Source: Bacteroidales bacterium
GTDB lineage: Bacteria > Bacteroidota > Bacteroidia > Bacteroidales > F082
NCBI GenBank assembly: GCA_015493525.1
Contig: WGCY01000053.1
Location: 62,001 to 126,000, forward strand
Direction: 5' to 3'
DNA length: 64,000 bases
The translations under genes were made by a program, and so were the position numbers. Shown one piece after another: positions 7,762 through 16,022 of this stretch (position 1 is its first letter; each line of letters starts with the position of its first letter). The notes under the pieces were generated by a model, which did not search any database, was not told the DNA's origin, and worked only from the letters and a program-made list of their open reading frames with translations.

Positions 7762-8817
7762 ATGAAAAAGAATAAAAAAACAATTATCTGGACTATTGTT
7801 ATCCTGCTCATTGTCATTGCAGGGATTTTAAAAATTAAGCATGCCAAAAACAAAGAGGCCAAACTTCCTCCTGCCAAAGCGTATGCCATTGTGGTCAAAA
7901 CCATAAAGCCACAGGAAAAAAAGGTACAACTTACACTTCCGTACCTTGCCCTGACAAAAAACGATAAGGATGTGATGCTTGCTTCGCGTATTGCTGCCCG
8001 CGTCAACTGGATGAAAGCTTCGGGAAGTAAAGTAAAGAAAGATGAAGTAATTGCCAGGCTGGACAATACCAGCATTATGTCCGGTATCAACAGCGTTTCT
8101 TCTCAAATTGAAGCCCAGGATACCGTATTGAAAAACATGGAAGCCACCCATCAACGTACTTTGCAGCTCTTGAAAGTTCAGGGTGCCTCCATAGAACAGT
8201 CGCAGGCCGAGGAGAGCCGCATTGCCGGATTGAAATCACAGATAGAATCTCTGAAACAAAAACTGAACGATTTGAATAATACGCTGACTTATGCCATTAT
8301 CAAATCACCGGTGGACGGCCGTATTTCCAAGACCATGGTAAACAAAGGCGATATGGCCATGCCCGGCCATCCGGTAGCTGCCATAAGTGCCAACAACGGT
8401 TTTTACCTTTTGCTGCGCGTACCTACCGACCTGAAAGTTTACGGCGTTTTCCTTAACGGAAAAGAGTATGATGCCATTCCGCTGCACAGCACTTTCAACA
8501 GCCTGGCCGAATACAAAGTATACGTCAGCAACAGCGAGATGACCAGCGGAAACCGCGTGGAAGTAACCGTTATCGTGTACAAAGGAACAGGACTTGAATT
8601 GCCCTTTGATGCTGTCCTGAACAGAAATGGCAAAAGCTATGTCATGGTCAGAAAAGGCGATGTGGCCGTGCCGGAAGAGATTATCCCGGTCCAGAGTGGC
8701 GAACAGGGAATGGTGGTCGCCAACACAGATTTGGAAGGAAAAGAGTTGGTCATAGCCAAACAGGACATTTTATTGAGATTGTTGGGTGGTACTTCACTTA
8801 AAGTAAAGGAGGACTAA
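7762..8817 (+). CDS. RND efflux periplasmic adaptor (membrane-fusion protein)
   Basis: The 351-residue protein has an N-terminal membrane anchor (residues ~8-25, IIWTIVILLIVIAGILKI) without a lipobox. Then come a split biotinyl-lipoyl domain (RVNWMKASGSKVKKDEVIARL ... SPVDGRISKTMVNKGD), a helical hairpin (residues ~110-175), and beta-barrel and membrane-proximal domains. It bridges the inner-membrane pump and the TolC-like channel. The substrate cannot be read from the sequence. Its stop is three bases before the start of the permease gene, so the genes are co-translated as one operon. Confidence 0.9.
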   Translation: MKKNKKTIIWTIVILLIVIAGILKIKHAKNKEAKLPPAKAYAIVVKTIKPQEKKVQLTLPYLALTKNDKDVMLASRIAARVNWMKASGSKVKKDEVIARLDNTSIMSGINSVSSQIEAQDTVLKNMEATHQRTLQLLKVQGASIEQSQAEESRIAGLKSQIESLKQKLNDLNNTLTYAIIKSPVDGRISKTMVNKGDMAMPGHPVAAISANNGFYLLLRVPTDLKVYGVFLNGKEYDAIPLHSTFNSLAEYKVYVSNSEMTSGNRVEVTVIVYKGTGLELPFDAVLNRNGKSYVMVRKGDVAVPEEIIPVQSGEQGMVVANTDLEGKELVIAKQDILLRLLGGTSLKVKED

Positions 8818-8820
8818 ATT

Positions 8821-11800
8821 ATGTTTGATTTTTTCTATAAACGGCCTTATTTGTTGTTTTCCATCATTGCAGGCTTTTTCTTCATGGGAATAGTGGGGCT
8901 GGCTACCCTGCCTAAAAACCTGTTCCCTGATGCTACGCCGCCCGAGGTGTTGGTCATTACCAATATCCCCGGTGCAACGGCCCAGGTAGCGGCCAATACC
9001 ATTTCAAAACCTATTGAAGAGGAAATTTCCCGTTTGGGAATGGTAACGGATATCAGCTCCGTCAACGTAGCCAACTTTTCTATCGTGCTGGCCGAGTTCA
9101 GTTATAAAAAAGGACTGAATGCCGCTGCCGTGGATGTGGCCAACGCCCTTTCCATTGCCAAAGCAAAATTGCCTAAAAATGTCAACCCGGCCATTTATAC
9201 GGTGGGCGACTTCACCCTTCCGGTGGATGTAATCTCGTTATCGCCTAAAAACAAGAATATTACGCTTCCGGAAATAAGGAAAATAGCACAAAGTTTTATT
9301 AAACCGTATCTCCTGAGTAACCCGGGTATTGGCAATGTGGAAGTCTTTGGCGGCTACCAGAGTGCCATTAACATAGATATCGACCCGTTTAAGGCCAAAC
9401 GTTATGGCGTGGATTTTTCGAAGATTGCCATGGCACTACAGGCATTGAACCATGATATCCCGGTAGGCTTCGTAAAAGGGAAAAACGGATTTTACACCAT
9501 TACTATTTACGGTGAGAAAGACCAAATTGGGCGTTTAAAACAGATTCCGATTTTGCCCAATGTCCGCCTGGGCGATGTGGCCGATGTGAAATGGGGCTAT
9601 CAGAAACGTACCAGCGGTTACATTGGGAACGGAAAACAGTCCATTGCCCTGAGTATCCAGCGTTCACCGGGAGGCAGTGTGCTCGATGTAAGCAATGTGG
9701 CCCGCAAAGAGATGAAAAAACTGGAAGCCGAATATCCGGACATCCGTTTTCAGATTTCCGATACGCAACGCGACCTGATACAGCTGTCCAACAAAAATAT
9801 GTTGGAAGCCCTTCGCGATGCTATTTTTTATACCTTGCTTGTGGTGCTTTTCTTCCTCGGAAATTTCCGGGCAATTATCGCTGCAGGCCTCTCTATTCCC
9901 ATGGTATTCTTCAGTACCATTGCCGTGATATGGCTTGGCGGTGGTGAACTGAACATTGTGATTTACACCGCCATTATCCTCGCGTTGGGAATGCTGACGG
10001 ACGATGCGGTGGTGGTGTTGGAAAATGTGGAACGGCATCTTACCGATTTGAAGGAAGATCTGAACACTGCCATTACCAAAGGTACAAAAGAGGTGGTTCC
10101 CCCCGTATTTGCCGGAACAATGGCTACCATTGCCATTATTTTTCCGTTGATGTATGTGGGCGGCTTTCCGCAAAAAATCTTTAAACCTTTGATTTTTACC
10201 CTGATCATCGCTTTGATTTTCTCTTTCCTGCTGGCCATTACCTTTATCCCGCAATTATTGAAAGTGATGTACAAAAATGGTACAGGAAAAACTAAGTTTG
10301 AACTTTGGCTCGACAAAATGTACAATCGTTCTCTGGGACGGCTGGTGGAGCCTTATGTTAAAGTGGTAAAATTTTCCAATGGCAAACACCGTGTCCTGCG
10401 CCGTTTACTGCTTACTGTCGGCGTTTTAATCATTCTTATTATAACGGTAAAGACCATTATGCCAACCATTGGACGTGATGCCATGCCGCCTATGGACACG
10501 GGAATTATCAAAGCCCAGGTGGCCTTCAGCTCCAACGAGACAGTGGACCGTGCAGAAAATAACCTGCAACCATTTCTCAACTGGCTGGACAAACAAAAAT
10601 GGGTTAAAATGAGCTCGGTGGCTTTCGGTAATGAAAAAGGGGTTCTCAGCCTTGGAAGCGGTAACCTGCCTTCGGAAGCGACCATCACCATTAATGCGGT
10701 GGACCGTTTTCACAGGAAACTGACCATCTGGCAACTCGAAGACACCATACGGAACAAAATTGCCGAGTTGCCCGGGGTAAAAAGAAATGATGTCTTCGAC
10801 TTTGGTGCCACGGCTGTCTCAACGGTTAAAGCATCTCTCGATGTTCGTCTGAAATCGCCCTATGTGGATGGCCTGGGCCAAAAAGCCGATCAGGTAAAAA
10901 AAGCACTGGCAAAAGTGAAAGGGCTGACTTCCCTGTCAACCAGCTGGGACAAAGATTTCACGGAAGTAAAACTGGATGTGGATGAAAACAAGGCATTGAG
11001 CTATGGCATTACGCCTTATCAGATAGCTATGCAACTTCCTGTAAAAGGACAGGTTGTGGGCCTTAACGGTAATTTCCAGTCCATGAATACGCAGTTTGTA
11101 CGCCTTTACCTCAAAGGCAAATTTGGTGAAAACATTCAGGCTCTCCGGTTGCTCCCCATAAAAACCAGATTTGGTGAGGTGCCGCTGGAAACATTGGCCA
11201 AAGTATCAAAACAGCTGACGTATGCCAAAATTGAACGGGATAAACTGATGTACAGCGTGGATGTGAACGGCTACCGCTCAAAACGTCCTATTTCCCACCT
11301 TACCACGGATGCCGTACATGCTTTGAAGAAAGTAAACCTGTCAGGGGTTATTGTGAGCCAGGAGGGCGACATTGCCACCATCAACGACAGCTTCGCCCGA
11401 ATGATTAAAGCTATTCTTCTCGGTGTGGTTATTTTGCTCATGGCCCTGATTGCCATATACAAATCAGTACGTATGTCATTGATTATGATTTTCGTACTGC
11501 CATTGGCCATGATTGGTGCAGCCTGGGGCATGTTGTTGTTCCATAAGCCAAGCTGTATGCCGAGTTTGTTGGGGATACTGCTGTTGTTTGGCATCATCAT
11601 TAAGAATGCCGTACTGCTGGTAGACTTTTATCAGGAGTACCGTGCCGGGGGCGACTCACCTTTCGAGAGTGCCCTGGAGAGTGTCCGTGTCCGTTTCCGC
11701 CCGGTTATGATGACGGCATTCGGTACCATTGCCGGAATGATTCCCATTGCCATGGAAACAGCCGTCGGGTTGGAAAGGTTAAGCCCGCTGGCGGATGTGG

Positions 11801-11913
11801 CTATCGGCGGCCTGCTTATAGGTACCCTGCTGACACTGATATACGTCCCCATCTTTGCCTATTCTTTTGACACAAAAGACAAAAAGAAGCAAACGGTGGA
11901 AATAAAAGAATAA
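8821..11913 (+). CDS. RND-family efflux permease (AcrB/MexF-like)
   Basis: This 1030-residue protein has the RND layout: TM1 at the N-terminus, a large periplasmic loop, TM2-6, a second periplasmic loop and TM7-12. Proton-relay acidic residues Asp394-Asp395 are in TM4 (GMLTDDAVVVLENV), where many homologues have GLVVDDAIVV. The C-terminal half ends RPVMMTAFGTIAGMIPIA and GGLLIGTLLTLIYVP, typical of HAE-type drug exporters. It uses the proton gradient to extrude compounds from the periplasm or membrane. Drug, bile acid or lipid substrates are all possible. The operon ends in a hairpin terminator 27 bases downstream. Confidence 0.94.
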   Translation: MFDFFYKRPYLLFSIIAGFFFMGIVGLATLPKNLFPDATPPEVLVITNIPGATAQVAANTISKPIEEEISRLGMVTDISSVNVANFSIVLAEFSYKKGLNAAAVDVANALSIAKAKLPKNVNPAIYTVGDFTLPVDVISLSPKNKNITLPEIRKIAQSFIKPYLLSNPGIGNVEVFGGYQSAINIDIDPFKAKRYGVDFSKIAMALQALNHDIPVGFVKGKNGFYTITIYGEKDQIGRLKQIPILPNVRLGDVADVKWGYQKRTSGYIGNGKQSIALSIQRSPGGSVLDVSNVARKEMKKLEAEYPDIRFQISDTQRDLIQLSNKNMLEALRDAIFYTLLVVLFFLGNFRAIIAAGLSIPMVFFSTIAVIWLGGGELNIVIYTAIILALGMLTDDAVVVLENVERHLTDLKEDLNTAITKGTKEVVPPVFAGTMATIAIIFPLMYVGGFPQKIFKPLIFTLIIALIFSFLLAITFIPQLLKVMYKNGTGKTKFELWLDKMYNRSLGRLVEPYVKVVKFSNGKHRVLRRLLLTVGVLIILIITVKTIMPTIGRDAMPPMDTGIIKAQVAFSSNETVDRAENNLQPFLNWLDKQKWVKMSSVAFGNEKGVLSLGSGNLPSEATITINAVDRFHRKLTIWQLEDTIRNKIAELPGVKRNDVFDFGATAVSTVKASLDVRLKSPYVDGLGQKADQVKKALAKVKGLTSLSTSWDKDFTEVKLDVDENKALSYGITPYQIAMQLPVKGQVVGLNGNFQSMNTQFVRLYLKGKFGENIQALRLLPIKTRFGEVPLETLAKVSKQLTYAKIERDKLMYSVDVNGYRSKRPISHLTTDAVHALKKVNLSGVIVSQEGDIATINDSFARMIKAILLGVVILLMALIAIYKSVRMSLIMIFVLPLAMIGAAWGMLLFHKPSCMPSLLGILLLFGIIIKNAVLLVDFYQEYRAGGDSPFESALESVRVRFRPVMMTAFGTIAGMIPIAMETAVGLERLSPLADVAIGGLLIGTLLTLIYVPIFAYSFDTKDKKKQTVEIKE

Positions 11914-11940
11914 AAACGTTTGACGGATGATTATTGTGAA

Positions 11941-11968
11941 AATGGCTCAGGCTTCTGCCTGGGCCATT
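11941..11968. terminator. Bidirectional hairpin terminator overlapping an MFS stop codon
   Basis: The arms AATGGCtcAGGC and GCCTgGGCCATT form a hairpin followed by TTTTGTCTTTTT on the plus strand, ending the efflux operon. The hairpin includes the last codons and the stop (11947-11949) of the convergent MFS gene, so coding sequence doubles as terminator. Confidence 0.75.
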
Positions 11969-13242
11969 TTGTCTTTTTCGGTAACAATCATGGGCGATTC
12001 CTTCGTCATTAGCGTGAACACAATGACCATGGGCATAAGGATGCAGAAAAGCAACATCCAGTTGTTGAGAAACCGGTTGTTGTCGATGCTCATCCCGGCA
12101 ACGAACAACAAGCCCGAAATCTGTCCAATCCACAGCAGCAATCCCTGCGAAATGGATTCCGGAGCAGGATAGCTTATCTCGGCAGCATACTGAAAACCGA
12201 CAGGGCCGGCACTCATAATAAAGAATCCCAGAATAAAAGCCGAAGCGAGGGCGATATCATAGATTACGGCCGGATTATGAAAAAAATAGCCTGTAATACT
12301 CAAGCCGAGCACACCCGGAAGTGCCCCCGCCGTACAAATTACAAGAAAACGCTTGCGCATACGGAATTTATCCGACAAAGCGGGAATAATAAGTGCGCCA
12401 AAAATACCCCCGATAAGCATCAACCCGCCAATGAGGCCGTTGGAATCCTGTACGCCAAGATTGGCCGAAATGGAATCTGTCATGGAGCTAATGGCATTGA
12501 ATATCCCCAACCCTACAAGAAAGACAAAAATCATCAGTATCATATCCCGCTGTCGCAGAATATGTTTGAGCCCCTTAAAAAAACTATGGCGGACCAAATC
12601 ATCGGCGGCAGCAGGCGTGGGTGGCTTTTCTTTCAACAGCAAAAGTGTAACGACAGCCACCCCAAAAGTAATCCAGCCGTAAACCATGAGCATGTGGGGA
12701 AACCCGCTCCCGTACCCGGGCAGGCCGGGATGGGTACCAATAAAGGCCGGGGTAATCAGCATGGCAAAAATAATCCCGAGATATTGTGCCAGAATGGCCA
12801 GCCCTGCTGCCAGACCGCGTTCCCGTAAGGGAAACCAACGCACGGTTACAGCCGTTACGGCATTGAGTACGAAAGGCTGTGCAATGGCCAGCCCTATTTG
12901 GGCAATCACCACCATCCGGAAACTGTCGGCATAAAACCCTTTCAGCAATCCCGAAAGCCCGGCGATGACAGCCCCGAGGCCTATGGCTTTGCGAATACCG
13001 TAAGTATCAATGATATAGGAAGCAGGGATACTGATAACAATGTAAACCAGCATGTAAACCATGGCGAGAAAATCGATGTTGAAAAAGGAATTGGGATTAA
13101 ACTGTCCGCTATAATAAACCTCTGCCGGCCTTTCCACAGCCGCATGGGTAAGCCACTGCAACTGAATCACTATCGAAATCAACATAAAAACAGCAAGGAT
13201 AACCCATCGGTATCCGTACACTTTGTAAGTAGTCTTTGCCAT
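11947..13242 (-). CDS. MFS transporter, FLVCR-like
   Basis: The 431-residue protein has about 12 membrane segments. After TM3 it has an MFS loop-like motif (FPLRERGLAAGLAILAQYLG, residues ~136-155). In the C-terminal half it has AAEISYPAPESISQGLLLW, which resembles the YPxPE motif of the FLVCR/DIRC2 branch of the major facilitator superfamily. Eukaryotic FLVCR proteins move heme or choline; the bacterial substrate is unknown. It is alone on its strand, converging with the RND operon. A TAGCTTTG box at 13292-13299 lies 50 bases upstream on the minus strand. Confidence 0.85.
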   Translation of the reverse strand: MAKTTYKVYGYRWVILAVFMLISIVIQLQWLTHAAVERPAEVYYSGQFNPNSFFNIDFLAMVYMLVYIVISIPASYIIDTYGIRKAIGLGAVIAGLSGLLKGFYADSFRMVVIAQIGLAIAQPFVLNAVTAVTVRWFPLRERGLAAGLAILAQYLGIIFAMLITPAFIGTHPGLPGYGSGFPHMLMVYGWITFGVAVVTLLLLKEKPPTPAAADDLVRHSFFKGLKHILRQRDMILMIFVFLVGLGIFNAISSMTDSISANLGVQDSNGLIGGLMLIGGIFGALIIPALSDKFRMRKRFLVICTAGALPGVLGLSITGYFFHNPAVIYDIALASAFILGFFIMSAGPVGFQYAAEISYPAPESISQGLLLWIGQISGLLFVAGMSIDNNRFLNNWMLLFCILMPMVIVFTLMTKESPMIVTEKDKMAQAEA

Positions 13243-13291
13243 GACAAAAAATTTTATGATTGAGCAACCGTTGTACCCGTTTAGGAGCTTA

Positions 13292-13299
13292 CAAAGCTA
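13292..13299 (-). promoter_or_regulatory. -7 box for the FLVCR-like MFS gene
   Basis: On the minus strand this reads TAGCTTTG, matching TAnnTTTG, about 50 bases before the start codon. A T-run lies at the -33 position rather than a clean TTG. Confidence 0.45.
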
Positions 13300-13366
13300 A
13301 ATACTTTTTTTAATTTGTAAAAATGAGGTTCATTTACAAATTGAACTTATGACGCCCAAACATAAA

Positions 13367-13392
13367 AAGAGCCTTGTAAACAAGGCTCTTTG
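13367..13392 (-). terminator. Terminator of mnmE
   Basis: The arms AAAGAGCCTTGT (13367-13378) and ACAAGGCTCTTT (13381-13392) are perfectly complementary with a two-base centre. They lie 36 bases after the mnmE stop and are followed on the minus strand by a T-rich tract. Confidence 0.8.
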
Positions 13393-13427
13393 TGGGTCTA
13401 TTAAGTGTTTTCTGTTTATATATTGAA

Positions 13428-14837
13428 TTACTTCCCGATACAAAACTTTCCGAAGATATTTCCCAGTATTTCGTCCGAGGTAACCTCGCCGGTGATGGAG
13501 CCGATGAAGTACAAAGCCTGCCGTACATCAATGGCAATCAGGTCGGTGGGAACGTTTCTTTCAAAACCGGCCTGTACCGTATTGACAGACTCCAGTGCCC
13601 TTACCAGGGCCTCATAGTGGCGGGAGTTGTTTACCAGAATATCATCGCCCGCACTGTCATTCTTAACATGGTTAACCAGCGTTTCGGCCAGCAGGTGGAT
13701 GTTTTCTTTCCGCTTGGCTGAAACAAAAACCGTTTCCAGTTCCAGCAGCTCTTTCAGATGGCCGGGAACTTCTTTTAACTTGTCTATTTTGTTGGCTACC
13801 AGAATAAAATGTTTGTTTTTGTTATGAATGTACGAGGTAAACTCCTCCAATAATGCGGCCGCCTTTTCTTTGTTCAGGTGGCTGATATCACAAACGTAAA
13901 GAATAACCTTTGCCTGCTCTATTTTATCACGGGTTCTCTCAATGCCCATATTTTCAATTACATCTACCGATTCGCGCAGGCCTGCCGTATCAATAAAACG
14001 GAAAGTATAACCGTCAAGGGCAATGGTATCTTCGATGGCATCGCGTGTGGTACCCGGAATCTCCGAAACGATGGCCTTTTCTTCATTCAGGATGGCATTC
14101 AGCAGGGTGGATTTCCCCACGTTCGGTTTACCGATAATGGCGACAGGAATCCCTTTTTTAAGCACATTCCCCATTTTAAAGGACTCTTTCAACCGTATGA
14201 TTTCCTGTTTTATCTCTTCCAGAAGATGGGAAAGCTGTTCCCTGTTGGCAAATTCCACCTCTTCCTCGCTAAAATCAAGTTCCAACTCCAGCAGCGAAGC
14301 AAAGTTAACCAGCTTGGCACGCAGATTGGCCATCTTTTTGGAAAAGCCACCGCGCATTTGCCGGATGGCCATGCGATGGGCAGCTTCTGATTCGGAAGCA
14401 ATCAAATCGGCTACCGCTTCGGCCTGTGTCAAATCCATTTTGCCATTCAGAAAAGCCCTGAGCGTAAACTCCCCGGGGCCGGCCAGCCTGGCCCCGTTAT
14501 CGAGCAGGGTTTGCACCAAACGCCGTTGGATGTACTCGGAACCATGACAGGAAATCTCCACAGCATCTTCGCCGGTGTAGGAGTGGGGAGCTTTAAAATA
14601 ACTCAGCAAAACTTCGTCCAAAACTTTTTCTTTGCCCACAATCTCACCAAAATAAAGATGATGACTTTGAATATTCTCCCGTGTGAGTATTGAACCTTTT
14701 GGCTTAAAGCATTTTAAAGCCGTTTCCAGGCTGCTTTTGCCGGAAATCCTGACAATGGCAATGGCCCCCATGCCCGGGGGCGAAGCAATGGCAACGATGG
14801 TGTCAGAATTATAACCTGTTGATTGTAAGCTTTTCAT
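13428..14837 (-). CDS. mnmE: tRNA uridine-5-carboxymethylaminomethyl modification GTPase MnmE
   Basis: At 469 residues this is a full-length MnmE (TrmE). The N-terminal tetrahydrofolate-binding domain (IVRISGKSS, ~residues 1-120) is followed by a helical domain with an inserted G domain: P-loop GKPNVGKS (236-243), PGTTRD, DTAG (283-286) and NKID. The C-terminal tetrapeptide CIGK is the conserved catalytic-Cys ending. With MnmG it installs the cmnm5 group on U34 of several tRNAs in the cytoplasm. mnmD, which acts later on the same base, is at 47.6 kb. A divergent promoter is shared with sucD. Confidence 0.97.
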   Translation of the reverse strand: MKSLQSTGYNSDTIVAIASPPGMGAIAIVRISGKSSLETALKCFKPKGSILTRENIQSHHLYFGEIVGKEKVLDEVLLSYFKAPHSYTGEDAVEISCHGSEYIQRRLVQTLLDNGARLAGPGEFTLRAFLNGKMDLTQAEAVADLIASESEAAHRMAIRQMRGGFSKKMANLRAKLVNFASLLELELDFSEEEVEFANREQLSHLLEEIKQEIIRLKESFKMGNVLKKGIPVAIIGKPNVGKSTLLNAILNEEKAIVSEIPGTTRDAIEDTIALDGYTFRFIDTAGLRESVDVIENMGIERTRDKIEQAKVILYVCDISHLNKEKAAALLEEFTSYIHNKNKHFILVANKIDKLKEVPGHLKELLELETVFVSAKRKENIHLLAETLVNHVKNDSAGDDILVNNSRHYEALVRALESVNTVQAGFERNVPTDLIAIDVRQALYFIGSITGEVTSDEILGNIFGKFCIGK

Positions 14838-14865
14838 AAGCCAAATGGTTATTATTTATAAAAGA

Positions 14866-14897
14866 CAAAAATAAGCAAGAATCTTTACATGATTCAA
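14866..14897 (-). promoter_or_regulatory. mnmE promoter
   Basis: On the minus strand TTG (14895-14897) is followed after 21 bases by TATTTTTG (14866-14873), 29 bases before the mnmE start. It overlaps the divergent sucD promoter. Confidence 0.65.
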
Positions 14898-14915
14898 TAA
14901 AACGTATTACCTTTG
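14884..14915 (+). promoter_or_regulatory. sucD promoter
   Basis: TTTAC at 14884-14888 lies about 20 bases before TACCTTTG (14908-14915), which matches the TAnnTTTG box, about 39 bases before the sucD ATG. The element physically overlaps the mnmE promoter, so the two may compete for polymerase. Confidence 0.55.
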
Positions 14916-14953
14916 GCACATTAAAGTTTTATTGAATATAAAAATTTGTTTAA

Positions 14954-15826
14954 ATGAGTATTTTAGTCAATAATGATTCAAAAGTTCTCGTCCAGGGGTT
15001 CACCGGTGGCGAAGGTACTTTTCATGCCTCTCAAATGATTGAGTATGGTACAAACGTAATTGGCGGGGTAACGCCCGGAAAAGGTGGCCAGCAGCATCTT
15101 GGCAAACCTGTTTTTAATACGGTTAAAGATGCCGTTGTGGAAACCGGTGCCAATGTTTCTGTTATATTTGTTCCACCGCCGTTTGCCGGCGATGCCATTA
15201 TGGAAGCCGCTGAAGCAGGCATTAAAGTGATTATTTGTATCACCGAAGGTATCCCTACCGAAGACATGGTGAAAGTAAAAGAGTATTTGTCTGACAAAGA
15301 TTGCCGTCTGGTTGGGCCTAACTGCCCGGGTGTGATTACCCCCGGCGAGGCAAAGGTGGGCATTATGCCCGGCTTTATCCATGCCAAAGGCAAAGTGGGC
15401 ATCGTCTCCCGCTCAGGAACCCTTACTTATGAAGCCGTTGACCAACTTACCAAAGCAGGATTAGGCCAGACGACGGCCATTGGTATTGGTGGAGATCCTA
15501 TTATCGGTACGACCACAAAAGATGCCGTGGAACTCTTTATGAATGATCCTGAGACCAAAGGGATTGTGATGATTGGTGAAATTGGCGGAAACATGGAAGC
15601 TGATGCTGCTTATTATATCAAAGAAAACGGAACCAAACCGGTGGTAAGTTTCATTGCCGGGGCAACAGCCCCAAAAGGGCGTACCATGGGGCATGCCGGT
15701 GCCATCATTGGTGGCAAGGCAGATACCGCCGAGGCCAAAAAAGCTATTTTGCGTGAATGTGGTGTTCACGTTGTTGATTCTCCTGCCGATTTGGGAAGCA
15801 AGATGCTGGAACTTATCGGAGAATAA
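14954..15826 (+). CDS. sucD: Succinyl-CoA synthetase (ADP-forming) subunit alpha
   Basis: This 290-residue protein matches the family length. It has an N-terminal CoA-binding Rossmann fold ([18 protein letters not shown]; the usual Gly-rich P-loop), the [18 protein letters not shown] segment, and the phosphohistidine motif [13 protein letters not shown] with His247. It forms the catalytic subunit of the TCA-cycle enzyme that interconverts succinyl-CoA and succinate. The beta subunit (sucC) is not adjacent here; the gene stands alone between its own promoter and a strong terminator. Confidence 0.96.
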   Translation: MSILVNNDSKVLVQGFTGGEGTFHASQMIEYGTNVIGGVTPGKGGQQHLGKPVFNTVKDAVVETGANVSVIFVPPPFAGDAIMEAAEAGIKVIICITEGIPTEDMVKVKEYLSDKDCRLVGPNCPGVITPGEAKVGIMPGFIHAKGKVGIVSRSGTLTYEAVDQLTKAGLGQTTAIGIGGDPIIGTTTKDAVELFMNDPETKGIVMIGEIGGNMEADAAYYIKENGTKPVVSFIAGATAPKGRTMGHAGAIIGGKADTAEAKKAILRECGVHVVDSPADLGSKMLELIGE

Positions 15827-15850
15827 TTTTTTCATAAATTTTGTTAGTTT

Positions 15851-15887
15851 CAGGCTGTCAGCATCTGCTGACAGCCTGTTTTGTTTC
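15851..15887 (+). terminator. Terminator of sucD
   Basis: The perfect 13-base arms CAGGCTGTCAGCA and TGCTGACAGCCTG, with a two-base centre, are followed by TTTTGTTTC, 24 bases after the sucD stop. Confidence 0.9.
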
Positions 15888-15986
15888 TACTCAGCAGTAA
15901 ATATTCCCATTGCAAGAATTTTTCTGATCTTATTTTTCTTGTTAAGTTTTATTTTATCTGGACTAATTACAAATAAGAATATTTTG

Positions 15987-15995
15987 TAATTTTGC
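15987..15995 (+). promoter_or_regulatory. -7 box upstream of the E1 alpha/beta gene
   Basis: TAATTTTGC matches TAnnTTTGC, 28 bases before the ATG at 16023. No clean TTG lies at the expected -33 distance. Confidence 0.45.
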
Positions 15996-16022
15996 TCGAT
16001 AACTTTCAACAAGAAAAGACAC

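Noticed and set aside
9664-10254. 196-codon minus-strand frame inside the RND permease
   Set aside because: Antisense shadow of a long conserved gene; no family resemblance.
12277-12828. 183-codon plus-strand frame opposite the MFS gene
   Set aside because: The opposite strand encodes a coherent 12-helix transporter; this frame is polar and repetitive.
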